Source: Occallatibacter gabretensis
GTDB lineage: Bacteria; Acidobacteriota; Terriglobia; Terriglobales; Acidobacteriaceae
Length of the DNA: 64,000 bases
Assembly (NCBI RefSeq): GCF_001449115.1
Contig: NZ_LAIJ01000009.1
Location: 744,001-808,000, forward strand
Reading direction: 5' to 3'
Below are positions 54,570 to 62,146 of the stretch, piece by piece. A program made the position numbers and the translations under genes. The notes below the pieces were generated by a model that was not told the origin of the DNA, did not search any database, and worked only from the letters and a program-made list of their open reading frames with translations. How positions within the stretch are numbered: position 1 is the first letter of the stretch; every line of letters begins with the position of its first letter.

Positions 54570-55760
54570 CTAATCCTGCGCAATCAGCCTGCCCTTTTTC
54601 ACCATAAAGCTCTGTCCGCGCCAGACGATCGTGTTACCAGCAAAGCCCGCCACCCATAGCCCGAAAGCCACCAAATCGCGAAACGGCAGTAGCCAGAGGC
54701 CAGGCAGCACCTGATGGTCTGACAGAATCCGCGCACCTACGGTCATCGCCATCGCAAGTCGCAGAAAGAAAGCCAGCGCAAAGAGCCAGATGCTGAGAAG
54801 GCTAAAGCCGCTCGCCACCAGATTCAGCATCGCCCAGGCCAGCCCATACGTAAAGTGCATGCCCGAGTAGCCCAGCGGCCGCGCATCGCGAACAGTCCGG
54901 TACCAGCGGAGCTGGTGGTCCAGAAACCCACGCCAGTTGTAAGCCGGAACGCTGGTTTCGACGACATCCGGAGCAAGAACCACGCGAAAACCCGCCTTGT
55001 GCACCCGGACGCCGAGCTCATAGTCGTCAGCCAGGTGATCCACCAGCGACTCCAGGCCCCCCACAGCGTCAACCGCTTCACGGCTTACGCAAAGCGTAGA
55101 GCCAAGACCGAATCGCATCCCACGCTCCATCAGAACCGTCAGCAGCACACTCGGCAGAAAATCCGTAGAGATGCCAAGCGATTCAAGCTGTGAAGGCAGA
55201 GTGCCATGAGCCCGGCCTCGGTAAAGCGCCGTCACCAGCCCCACGGGCTGCTTCCCCGGCTCGGCAAAAGACGCCATCACGCGTTCCAGATAATGCGGCG
55301 AAACCGTAATGTCCGAGTCATTAATGAGCAGGTAAGGATGCGCGGCGTGCGGAATCAGCTGAACCAGCGTGCTGACCTTACCATTTGTCCCCAGCCGTTC
55401 CGGCGCTTCAATCAGCCGAATCGGAATTTCAGGAAACTCATTCTGAAGCCGCAAAACGGCTGCGACAGCAGGATCGTCCTGCGAGGAAATCCCAAAGAGG
55501 ATCTCGTACTGCCCGACATAGCTCTGGCGGCAATGCGAGCGAAAAGCCTCCATCATGCCCGGATCAAGGCCCTTGAGAGATTTAAGGATGGAAACCGGCG
55601 GAGCAAAGAGACCGTCGGCCTTAGCCAACTCGCGAAGCTGCCTATTCCGGCGGGCAAGATAAACATAGGCAGCCACCAGCGCCACCAGGTAATACCCCAT
55701 CCCCGCCACGGTCAACACCGTGGTCGCCAGCTCCACGGCATGGGCGTAAATATGAGGCAT
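54570..55760 (-). CDS. hpnI: GT2/GT21 glycosyltransferase, ceramide-glucosyltransferase-like (HpnI-like)
   Basis: This is a 396-residue membrane-anchored glycosyltransferase. An N-terminal helix (about 13-35) precedes the GT-A domain, with PPVSILKSLKGLDPGM, NDSDI (D148, D150), DDYELGVRV (D245, D246) and the Q/RxxRW-type QLRWYRT (283-289). Three C-terminal helices follow. This pattern is that of ceramide glucosyltransferase and of HpnI, which adds N-acetylglucosamine to bacteriohopanetetrol. Acidobacteria make hopanoids, so HpnI is the likely role, but no other hopanoid gene is in this window. It abuts the secreted NTR-like gene tail to tail with no intervening base. Confidence 0.82.
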   Translation of the reverse strand: MPHIYAHAVELATTVLTVAGMGYYLVALVAAYVYLARRNRQLRELAKADGLFAPPVSILKSLKGLDPGMMEAFRSHCRQSYVGQYEILFGISSQDDPAVAAVLRLQNEFPEIPIRLIEAPERLGTNGKVSTLVQLIPHAAHPYLLINDSDITVSPHYLERVMASFAEPGKQPVGLVTALYRGRAHGTLPSQLESLGISTDFLPSVLLTVLMERGMRFGLGSTLCVSREAVDAVGGLESLVDHLADDYELGVRVHKAGFRVVLAPDVVETSVPAYNWRGFLDHQLRWYRTVRDARPLGYSGMHFTYGLAWAMLNLVASGFSLLSIWLFALAFFLRLAMAMTVGARILSDHQVLPGLWLLPFRDLVAFGLWVAGFAGNTIVWRGQSFMVKKGRLIAQD

Positions 55761-55772
55761 AAATTCATTATA

Positions 55773-55802
55773 GGGACTAGAGACATAGGGACTTAGAGAC
55801 TA
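55773..55802. repeat. Two tandem 15-bp repeats
   Basis: The units at 55773-55787 and 55788-55802 read GGGACT(t)AGAGACTA-like and differ by a shift of one base. A partial inverted copy (AGTCCCTA) lies at 55837-55844, so the whole spacer could fold. It sits between the msrA and hpnI-like genes. Confidence 0.7.
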
Positions 55803-55814
55803 GGAACGGCATAG

Positions 55815-55833
55815 CTGTGGATTTGTTCCACAG
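55815..55833. terminator. Hairpin in msrA-hpnI spacer
   Basis: CTGTGGA (55815-55821) pairs with TCCACAG (55827-55833) around a five-base loop, 30-48 bp past the msrA stop on the minus strand. There is no T-run on that side, so termination is only possible, not clear. Confidence 0.45.
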
Positions 55834-55862
55834 TTTAGTCCCTAGTCGCTAGGTGCCTGCCC

Positions 55863-56363
55863 CTAAATATGGCAGCTCGCCAGCCCGCGCTTTTCGAGAT
55901 ACCGCTGATGGTAGTCCTCAGCGCGCCAGAAGGTCTCAGCCGGAACCACCTGCGTAACAATCTTCTTCGGCTCGAAGCGGCCCTCCGCATTCAACGCCTC
56001 GATCTTCGCCTTCGCCTCGGCCTCCTGCTCCGACGAGTGGAAAAAAACCGCGGAGCGATACTGCGTGCCCCAGTCCGGCCCCTGGCGGTTCATCGTGGTC
56101 GGGTCATGAAGCTGGAAAAACGCGTCCAGAAGCTGACCGTAGCCGATCTTCTCAGGATCGAAGTCGACCTCTACGACCTCGACATGAGTAGGCTGCCCGC
56201 GATTCGGCTGCCCATCCTGTGTGCAGACATCTTTGTAACTGGGGTTCTCCTGGCTTCCGCCCTCATACCCCACTGCGGTGGCCGTCACGCCGGGCATCGC
56301 GGCAAATGCAGCCTCCACGCCCCAGAAGCATCCAGCCCCAAACGTAGCTTTTTGTGTGTCCAT
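55863..56363 (-). CDS. msrA: Peptide methionine (S)-S-oxide reductase MsrA
   Basis: This is a 166-residue enzyme that repairs oxidised methionine. The active-site box FGAGCFWGVEAAF places the catalytic Cys at residue 12. GYEGGSQENPSYKDVCTQ, HVEVVEVDFDP and FFQLHDPTTMNRQGPDWGTQYRS are family signatures. A resolving Cys is at the C-terminus (ASCHI). It has no signal peptide, so it is cytoplasmic. The gene starts six bases after the pseudouridine synthase stop and is probably the last gene of an scpB-synthase-msrA operon. Length and motifs are normal. Confidence 0.95.
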   Translation of the reverse strand: MDTQKATFGAGCFWGVEAAFAAMPGVTATAVGYEGGSQENPSYKDVCTQDGQPNRGQPTHVEVVEVDFDPEKIGYGQLLDAFFQLHDPTTMNRQGPDWGTQYRSAVFFHSSEQEAEAKAKIEALNAEGRFEPKKIVTQVVPAETFWRAEDYHQRYLEKRGLASCHI

Positions 56364-56369
56364 ATCCGG

Positions 56370-58787
56370 TTAGATGCCCCTTCCCTTGTCTCGGTTCGAG
56401 CCCGGGCGCGGGCCGCCGCCCCTCGGGCCAGATTTGGGTCCAGATTTAAATCCAGATTTCGGTCCAGACTTAAAACCCGGCTTGGAACCCGACTTGAAGC
56501 CGTCACGCGCGCCACCCGGCTTCGGGCCGCTGGATTTAAATCCGGCTGACTTGAAGCTTGGCCTGCCGGATGGCCTGCCAGACGATGTGCCGCCGGTTCT
56601 GGGACCGGATTGAAAGCCCGCACCTCCGCCGGAGTCACTGCTCGATCTGTCTGCCGGCCGATCGCCAAATGTTCTGCCGCCCGCGCCTTCGCGCGCCTTG
56701 CCAAAGCCGCCGCTGCGCTCACTTCCACGATCGCTTCCGCTCCGGCCGCCACCAAAATTGCTGCCTTGACGACCGCTGGGCCGGAAAGCCGACTGGCCGC
56801 CGCGCGGCCCGGAAGGACGCTCCTGTCCCCTTCCGAAACGTTCACGGGGTGCTTCCGTCCCCTCAGAATCCGGTTTGCGATCAAAGGAGGGCTTGGGGAA
56901 TGACTTACCCGGCCCTCTGTCGAACCGTTTGCCGCCAAAGCCAGTGCTGCCGGATTCAGACCGAGCAGGGCGTTCGAAGGACCGCGTAGCCGGACGCGAA
57001 TCGGAACGCGCTCCAGAACGTGAATCAGGCCGCCCTGTGCCGAATGCCGGCCTGCCAGTGCCAAATCCCGTTCTGCCTCCCGGTCTGCTGGGGCGCTCCT
57101 CGCGACCTGGGCCTGAACGTGAATCGGAGCGCGCGCCCGAGCGTGAATCTGGCCGCCCTGCGCCAAATGCGGGCCGGCCTGGAGGCCTGCCAGTTCCGAA
57201 TCCTGTTCTGCCCGTGGGCCTGCTGGAGCGCTCATCGCTCCCTGAATCGGGACGCGCGCTCGGACGCGCACCAGAACGTGTATCTGGACGTGAATCGAAA
57301 CGCGCACCCGGACGAGAATCAGGCCGGCCCGTACCAAACGCCGGCCTTCCAGCGCCAAATCCAGACCTGCCAGCGGGCCTGCTGGACTCCTCGCTGCCTC
57401 GGTCATCACGCCGCGAAGGAAAGCTCCGCGCCCGATCCGTGCCCCCTGCGCCCTGATCTCTGTTCTGATAACGGAAATTCTTCCCGTAAGGCCGTTTTAG
57501 GCCCTCTTTTGCCGCTTCATGGTCCACAGTGCGGCCCGCCTCTTTGGGCAGTAGAACACTGAAGTCGATTTTGCGGCGTTTGAACTTGCCCTTCGCGGCC
57601 AGGCGCAGCAGATCCACCTCTTCCGCCACCAGCTCACGCGTCGTTCCCGCCTCAATATCCAGCACCAGCGGGCCATACGCCACGCGGCGAATCTTTTCCA
57701 CGCGATGGCCGATCTCTTCAAACATCTTTCGCAGCTCGCGGTTGCGGCCTTCGATCAAAACAATCTCGTACCAGGGATTTTCCCCGGCCCGCACCATACG
57801 GATACGAGCAGGCGAAGTGCGAACGCGCCCCTCAGCGGGCTTGCCCTTGGCAATCGCCACACCGCCGCGCAGTCGCTCCAGCGCTTCCTCGCTCGGCGCG
57901 CCGGATACCTTCACCAGGTACGTTTTCTCCACGCCCGATGAGGCGCGAGTCAGCTCATTGGCCAGCAGGCCGTCATTGGTCACCAGCAGAAGCCCTTCGC
58001 TCTGATAGTCCAGCCTGCCCACCGGGTAAAGCCGCTCGCCCTGGCGCTCAAAAAACTTCATCACCGTCGGGCGGCCTTCAGGATCGCTGACCGTAGTCAC
58101 AAAGCCGCGCGGCTTGTTGAGAATAAAGTAGCGCAGGCGCTCAGAACCCTGCAGCAGCTTGCCATCCACGCGAATGTGGTCGCGCGCAATATCCGCCTTG
58201 AAGCCGGCAGTGGTAATGACCTGCCCGTTCACCTGCACGTGCCCTTCGGCAATCAGCTCCTCGGCATGGCGGCGGCTGGCAATGCCCGCATGAGCCAGAA
58301 TCTTCTGCAGCCGTTCTTCATGGCGCGGCTCATCTTCTCTGGGTGCCGTGTACTCCGGTGGCTCCACGCCAACGTAAAGCTCCCGGTCGCTGGCAGCCTC
58401 GTGTGGAGCGGGCTCTTCGTCTTCCAGAAGATATTCCGCCAGGTCCTCCGGCTCCGCCGAAACCACCGCATCCATCTCGGAGGCAACATCTGCTTCCAGT
58501 GCCTCAGGACTCGCAATGTCGTCCGGATCAGCAAGCTGCTCCAGCGGCAATTCCGGCTCAGCTACAGCTTTAGCGGCCTTCTTCGGCTTCGGGCTGGCCA
58601 GCTTTTTCGCCGGAGCCTTCTTCGCCGCCGCTTTTTTCGCCGGGGTCTTCTGGACCGGCGCTTTCGTCACCGCTGTTTTCTTTGCTGCCGTCTTCTTCGC
58701 TGCTGCTGCCTTCACCGGCGCTGCTGCTTTCTTCGGCGTCGCTTTTTTCGGAGCTGCCTTCTTCGCTGCTGCTTTCTTCACTGCCAT
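56370..58787 (-). CDS. rRNA pseudouridine synthase (RsuA/RluB type) with long disordered ends
   Basis: This is an 805-residue protein, about three times the usual RluB length. Residues 1-75 are a Lys/Ala/Pro repeat tail resembling histone H1 or AlgP, and 76-150 is an acidic linker. An S4 domain follows at about 157-205 (RLQKILAHAGIASRRHAEELI). The catalytic domain spans about 215-400 with D260 in VGRLDYQSEGLLLVTNDG and the KTYLVKVSG and EGRNRELRKM boxes. From about 440 to the end it is an Arg/Gly/Ser/Pro repeat region with GFGTGRPAFG and DSRSGARSDSR units, then GFKSGPKSG units, like RNA-binding RGG tails. The ATG at 58787 overlaps scpB by 218 bp in another frame; an in-frame ATG at 58475 would avoid this but lacks a ribosome site. 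Confidence 0.9.
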   Translation of the reverse strand: MAVKKAAAKKAAPKKATPKKAAAPVKAAAAKKTAAKKTAVTKAPVQKTPAKKAAAKKAPAKKLASPKPKKAAKAVAEPELPLEQLADPDDIASPEALEADVASEMDAVVSAEPEDLAEYLLEDEEPAPHEAASDRELYVGVEPPEYTAPREDEPRHEERLQKILAHAGIASRRHAEELIAEGHVQVNGQVITTAGFKADIARDHIRVDGKLLQGSERLRYFILNKPRGFVTTVSDPEGRPTVMKFFERQGERLYPVGRLDYQSEGLLLVTNDGLLANELTRASSGVEKTYLVKVSGAPSEEALERLRGGVAIAKGKPAEGRVRTSPARIRMVRAGENPWYEIVLIEGRNRELRKMFEEIGHRVEKIRRVAYGPLVLDIEAGTTRELVAEEVDLLRLAAKGKFKRRKIDFSVLLPKEAGRTVDHEAAKEGLKRPYGKNFRYQNRDQGAGGTDRARSFPSRRDDRGSEESSRPAGRSGFGAGRPAFGTGRPDSRPGARFDSRPDTRSGARPSARPDSGSDERSSRPTGRTGFGTGRPPGRPAFGAGRPDSRSGARSDSRSGPGREERPSRPGGRTGFGTGRPAFGTGRPDSRSGARSDSRPATRSFERPARSESGSTGFGGKRFDRGPGKSFPKPSFDRKPDSEGTEAPRERFGRGQERPSGPRGGQSAFRPSGRQGSNFGGGRSGSDRGSERSGGFGKAREGAGGRTFGDRPADRSSSDSGGGAGFQSGPRTGGTSSGRPSGRPSFKSAGFKSSGPKPGGARDGFKSGSKPGFKSGPKSGFKSGPKSGPRGGGPRPGSNRDKGRGI

Positions 58788-59682
58788 CGTTTGCGGCCTC
58801 TGTTTCTGCCTGCCGGCTTGTTTCTTCCAGGCCCGGTTCTTCTAAATCATGTCCTTCTAAACCAAGCTCATCTAAATGAGATGCGCTTTCGGAGGCTGCC
58901 TCCTCGGCAGGCTCCATTTCGTCGATTTCGCTAGCCGCAATCTTCTCGAACTCCTCCATCGAAGGCAGCTCGGAGAGGTCCTTCAGGCCGAAGCGCAGCA
59001 GAAACTCCTTGGTCGTCTTATAAAGGATCGGCCGCCCAATCACCTGCTTGCGCCCGGCCGTAGCAATCAGCTTACGCGCCATCAGCGACCCAAGCACGCC
59101 GCCCGACTCCACGCCGCGAATCTCCGAGACTTCCGGCGCCGTCACAGGCTGCTTGTAGGCAATCACGGCCAGCGTCTCAAGCGCAGGCAGCGAGAGCTTC
59201 ATCGGCGGCTTCAAGCTCTTCACGAAAAGGCGCACGGCATCATGGCAGGAAGGCTTGGTTCCCATGCGGTAGCCGCCCGCAATCTCTCGAATCTCCACGC
59301 CTCGCTCATCCGCCTCGTAGTTCGCAATCAGCTCGGCCAGAATGCCCTTCAGAACACTCCTGACCTCCTTGTCGCGGGCCTTGGCCTCGCGCCTGGCCTC
59401 GGATTCAGCATCGACAACAGGCTCCGCGGCAGCTTTTCCAGCCGGCTCGGCAGCAGGTTCAGCCTCTTCAGCAGCGGCTTCCGCGGCAGTTTCCGCAGCG
59501 GGCTCCTCCGCCGCAATCAGCGGCAGCGTCTCAGCCACCGGCTCTTCGTTGGCTGCTTTTGCGGCTTTGTACTCCAGCGCTTCGGCGGCAAAAAGGGCGG
59601 CGAGCTGCGCGAGCGTAATCGGCTCCTCGGCAGCATAAATAACGGCTTCCAGCTTGGCTTTCAGGCTCATTCCATCATTCAT
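58570..59682 (-). CDS. scpB: Segregation and condensation protein ScpB, extended
   Basis: This is a 370-residue ScpB homologue, the winged-helix subunit of the SMC-ScpAB condensin. The first winged helix (MSLKAKLEAVIYAAEEPITLAQL...) is split by an Ala/Glu-rich insert at about residues 45-95. The domain resumes at KEVRSVLKGILAELIANYE, and EIAGGYRMGTKP and the second wing (LPALETLAVIAYKQPVTAPEVSEIRG, RPILYKTTKEFLLRFGL) are normal. After about 245 comes an acidic linker and a Ser/Glu/Gly-rich tail of about 72 residues that is read from the same DNA as the basic N-terminus of the next gene. Typical ScpB is 180-220 residues. ATG 59670 is an alternative start. Confidence 0.93.
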   Translation of the reverse strand: MNDGMSLKAKLEAVIYAAEEPITLAQLAALFAAEALEYKAAKAANEEPVAETLPLIAAEEPAAETAAEAAAEEAEPAAEPAGKAAAEPVVDAESEARREAKARDKEVRSVLKGILAELIANYEADERGVEIREIAGGYRMGTKPSCHDAVRLFVKSLKPPMKLSLPALETLAVIAYKQPVTAPEVSEIRGVESGGVLGSLMARKLIATAGRKQVIGRPILYKTTKEFLLRFGLKDLSELPSMEEFEKIAASEIDEMEPAEEAASESASHLDELGLEGHDLEEPGLEETSRQAETEAANDGSEESSSEEGSSEKSDAEESSSAGEGSSSEEDGSKENSGDESAGPEDPGEKSGGEEGSGEKAGQPEAEEGR

Positions 59683-59746
59683 GTTAAAGGACGCGACCCA
59701 CGCATGTTACGTGGCAATTGCAGGATGCTGAAAACGACAGCCGCCG

Positions 59747-61318
59747 CTACTGCGCCGAAGCCTTCCCCTTCTCCAACCTGTCCAGCTTATCCTGCGTAAT
59801 TCCTGCCTCTTCAAAGTGCGTAGCAACAGCCTTCTTGTAGCTTTCAATCGCAAGCTGGTTGTTGCCCGCAGCCGCATAGGCGTCGCCAAGACTGTCATAG
59901 GCCTCGCCGGCTTCGGGATAGGTCGCCGTAACCAGCTTGAGAACGGCAATCGCTTCCTGAGTATGTCCATCGCCGATCAAGTCATGGCCCCAGTCGTTCG
60001 CTTCAGACTCCGGCAGCTTGAAATCCGCATTCTCCTTGCGAAACTCGGCATTCACCTCATCGATATGATCAAAGCCCCGCCGCCCCAGCTCAGCGCGAAA
60101 GCTCTCAAACGAAACCGGCACTCCGCTGGCCGCCCGAAACGTCGCGCCAAACAGATGCGTCGGAGCGTCATTCTCCGCAGGCTCGCGCTTGAGCCATTTG
60201 AGCGCCTCAGCGTCATGCTTCAGGTACCCATTCAGAAACGCGAGCGTGTATCGCGCCATCCACGCATAGCCAGGAACCCCATCCTCGCGCGTAAAGTCGC
60301 CCACCTTGAACTGCGCAAATCCCTTCCACGTATCTTCATTCCGCTGATACATCGAGCTGTACTCCTCATGCCCCATGCCCAGCATGTGAACAAGCTCAAG
60401 ATCGCCATGCGTCCACGCATTCAGCACATTCGGCCCCTGCATGCCGGGAGCCGTAAAATAGCGCGCCTGGTCTTCGAGTGAAGGCCCGCCCTGCGTGAAA
60501 AAGATCAGCGGAATCGTCATCTGCTCAGGATGCACAAAGCCCGAATCCTTCACAAAGCCGGGGTAGTAACGCATGCTTCCATCCAGCGCCACCAGCGCAC
60601 GAATGCGGCTGTCGCGCGCGGCAGCAAAAAGGTTCGCGATGCCGCCCCAGCTAAAGCCGGCCACGGCAACCTCGGACGAATCCGCATTCGGCAGCGTGCG
60701 CGCATAGCCCACCAAAAAGGACACATCCCGCGCCTGAGCGCTGATGCCCGCAATGTCGGAGGTCATCGTGCGTGAGTCCGCGCCCAGCGCCCCCGCCGCC
60801 ACTACCAAATAGCCATTCGAGGCCAGATACTCGCACAGATCGGCGTTCTCCCACGCCATCGAGCCAAAGCTAGGCGTATAAATCACCACGGGATAGCGCC
60901 CGCCAGCAGCCGTAGCGTCGCGCACAGCCCAAAGCGAGTCGCCCATCGCCGGAGCCATGCCTTTCTTCCACGAATCCCACATGCCCGCAAGATGCGGCTT
61001 GCCAAAGCTAGTCTCGGTCTCAAGCAGCGCAAAGTAGTCTCCAACCGTCATCGACTTCCCCGCGCTCTTCGCCGCCGGATACCAGATCAGCGTCTGCAGA
61101 GGCCGCGCCCGCTCGCCCCCTACAGGCTTACCGAGATCATCCACAGCCGATCCCCAGGTGCGCGAGTAGTCGTATTGCTCGACCACTTTCAGTCCCACGG
61201 CAAACGGCCCGGACTTCTGGTCGAAACGAAAACGACTCGTAGCCTGCGGCGTACTTTGTGCCGCGCACGTCATCGCCATCGCAACCGCAATGACGCAGAA
61301 CAACACTCTTCCGCGCAT
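59747..61318 (-). CDS. Secreted alpha/beta hydrolase with C-terminal TPR
   Basis: This is a 523-residue exported protein. A signal peptide (1-20, ending CAAQ) precedes an alpha/beta-hydrolase fold related to dienelactone hydrolase or platelet-activating-factor acetylhydrolase. Features are LQTLIWYPA, YPVVIYTPSFGS (oxyanion side), the nucleophile in VAGFSWGG (GxSxG), ALDGSM and HGDLELVHMLGMGHEEY, which may hold the catalytic His. After about 440 a TPR unit pair follows (AIAVLKLVTATYPEAGEAYDSLGDAYAAAGNNQLAIESYKKAV). The hydrolase-TPR fusion is a pattern I associate with acidobacterial secreted esterases; the substrate is unknown. It lies 64 bp downstream-facing from scpB's start and 97 bp after the RIP gene. 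Confidence 0.85.
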   Translation of the reverse strand: MRGRVLFCVIAVAMAMTCAAQSTPQATSRFRFDQKSGPFAVGLKVVEQYDYSRTWGSAVDDLGKPVGGERARPLQTLIWYPAAKSAGKSMTVGDYFALLETETSFGKPHLAGMWDSWKKGMAPAMGDSLWAVRDATAAGGRYPVVIYTPSFGSMAWENADLCEYLASNGYLVVAAGALGADSRTMTSDIAGISAQARDVSFLVGYARTLPNADSSEVAVAGFSWGGIANLFAAARDSRIRALVALDGSMRYYPGFVKDSGFVHPEQMTIPLIFFTQGGPSLEDQARYFTAPGMQGPNVLNAWTHGDLELVHMLGMGHEEYSSMYQRNEDTWKGFAQFKVGDFTREDGVPGYAWMARYTLAFLNGYLKHDAEALKWLKREPAENDAPTHLFGATFRAASGVPVSFESFRAELGRRGFDHIDEVNAEFRKENADFKLPESEANDWGHDLIGDGHTQEAIAVLKLVTATYPEAGEAYDSLGDAYAAAGNNQLAIESYKKAVATHFEEAGITQDKLDRLEKGKASAQ

Positions 61319-61415
61319 GAAAAGCTCCAGGAGAAAGACTTTCGAGTCCGATTAGCTCGTCCCCAACGTGTATCAGAAGCCGCGGACTCAGGCAATCATC
61401 CACTCACGCCGCAGC

Positions 61416-62018
61416 CTACCGGTGCCGCTGCACCAGAATGTCATTCTTCGTGTAGTGATACACCTTGCCCACCTCGAATGTGCTCTCGTCCGGCGGAGTC
61501 GTCCAGTTGTTAAAGTAGCGCTTCTTCAGCGTCTCAAAGTTGAAGGTAAAGTTCGCCCCAAATGCACCCGGAATCGCGTTCGTCATGCCGGTAAAGTATG
61601 CGCTGACGGTAGCAAAGCGCGTCGCCTCTGAAACCGTGGCAAACAAAATCGCCAGCAGCCGTTTGTCCATTTGCACGCCTTTGCGGAACTCCGCCAGGCT
61701 GCCAAGCGCGATCAGATCCTGGCGGCTCACGCCGCCCACCGTGCCCAGCTGCGCGTAATTGGAGTTCACGCCGCAGGATTTTCCCTGGCCGCCCTCCGCG
61801 TCGTCAAAGGTGTACCAGCCGTCCGCCCCATAAAACGACACCACGTACAGATCGTCCACGCGTACCTCCACGTAGAGATCCACGTTGGCCGGAGTAACCA
61901 ACTTGGCAACAACCGTCTTGCTCTTCGAGCTTTCGATCAGGTTGCGAAAGGTGCCCAGGCTCGTCTGGTACTGCCCGGCATTCAAATCAATGGTGGCTTG
62001 CGCGTTGGGGGGCGGCAT
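61416..62018 (-). CDS. Ribosome-inactivating protein (rRNA N-glycosylase) homologue
   Basis: This is a 200-residue protein matching the RIP fold of ricin A chain and Shiga toxin A. The N-terminal strand ATIDLNAGQYQTSLGTFRNLI resembles the family start. LYVVSFYGADGWYTF gives the first active-site Tyr (Y69, equivalent to ricin Y80), and NSNYAQLG gives the second (Y88, ricin Y123). The hallmark helix ATVSEATRFATVS holds E131 and R134 (ricin E177 and R180), and FNNWTTPPDES holds W172 (ricin W211). All five catalytic positions are kept. RIPs remove one adenine from the sarcin-ricin loop of large-subunit rRNA. There is no signal peptide, lectin chain or obvious immunity gene. The RBS is weak (AGGGG 13 bases upstream). 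Family assignment is by motif recognition. Confidence 0.85.
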   Translation of the reverse strand: MPPPNAQATIDLNAGQYQTSLGTFRNLIESSKSKTVVAKLVTPANVDLYVEVRVDDLYVVSFYGADGWYTFDDAEGGQGKSCGVNSNYAQLGTVGGVSRQDLIALGSLAEFRKGVQMDKRLLAILFATVSEATRFATVSAYFTGMTNAIPGAFGANFTFNFETLKKRYFNNWTTPPDESTFEVGKVYHYTKNDILVQRHR

Positions 62019-62146
62019 GGCAAAAAGCTTACCCCTGACTTGCGCACCGCGGTCAAGTGAAATTTCCTGCTACATGCGTGATGTATTCTGACCGCAATAC
62101 AGCAAGTGAAGCTCGTCCCCTATCCAAATTGAGGTAGCGTTCTGAA

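Noticed and set aside
56285..57409. 374-codon open frame on the minus strand inside the pseudouridine synthase gene, and plus-strand frames at 56875-57456 and 57020-57562
   Set aside because: They arise from the repetitive GC-rich RGG-coding DNA, lack domains and ribosome sites, and lie wholly inside a gene with clear homology.
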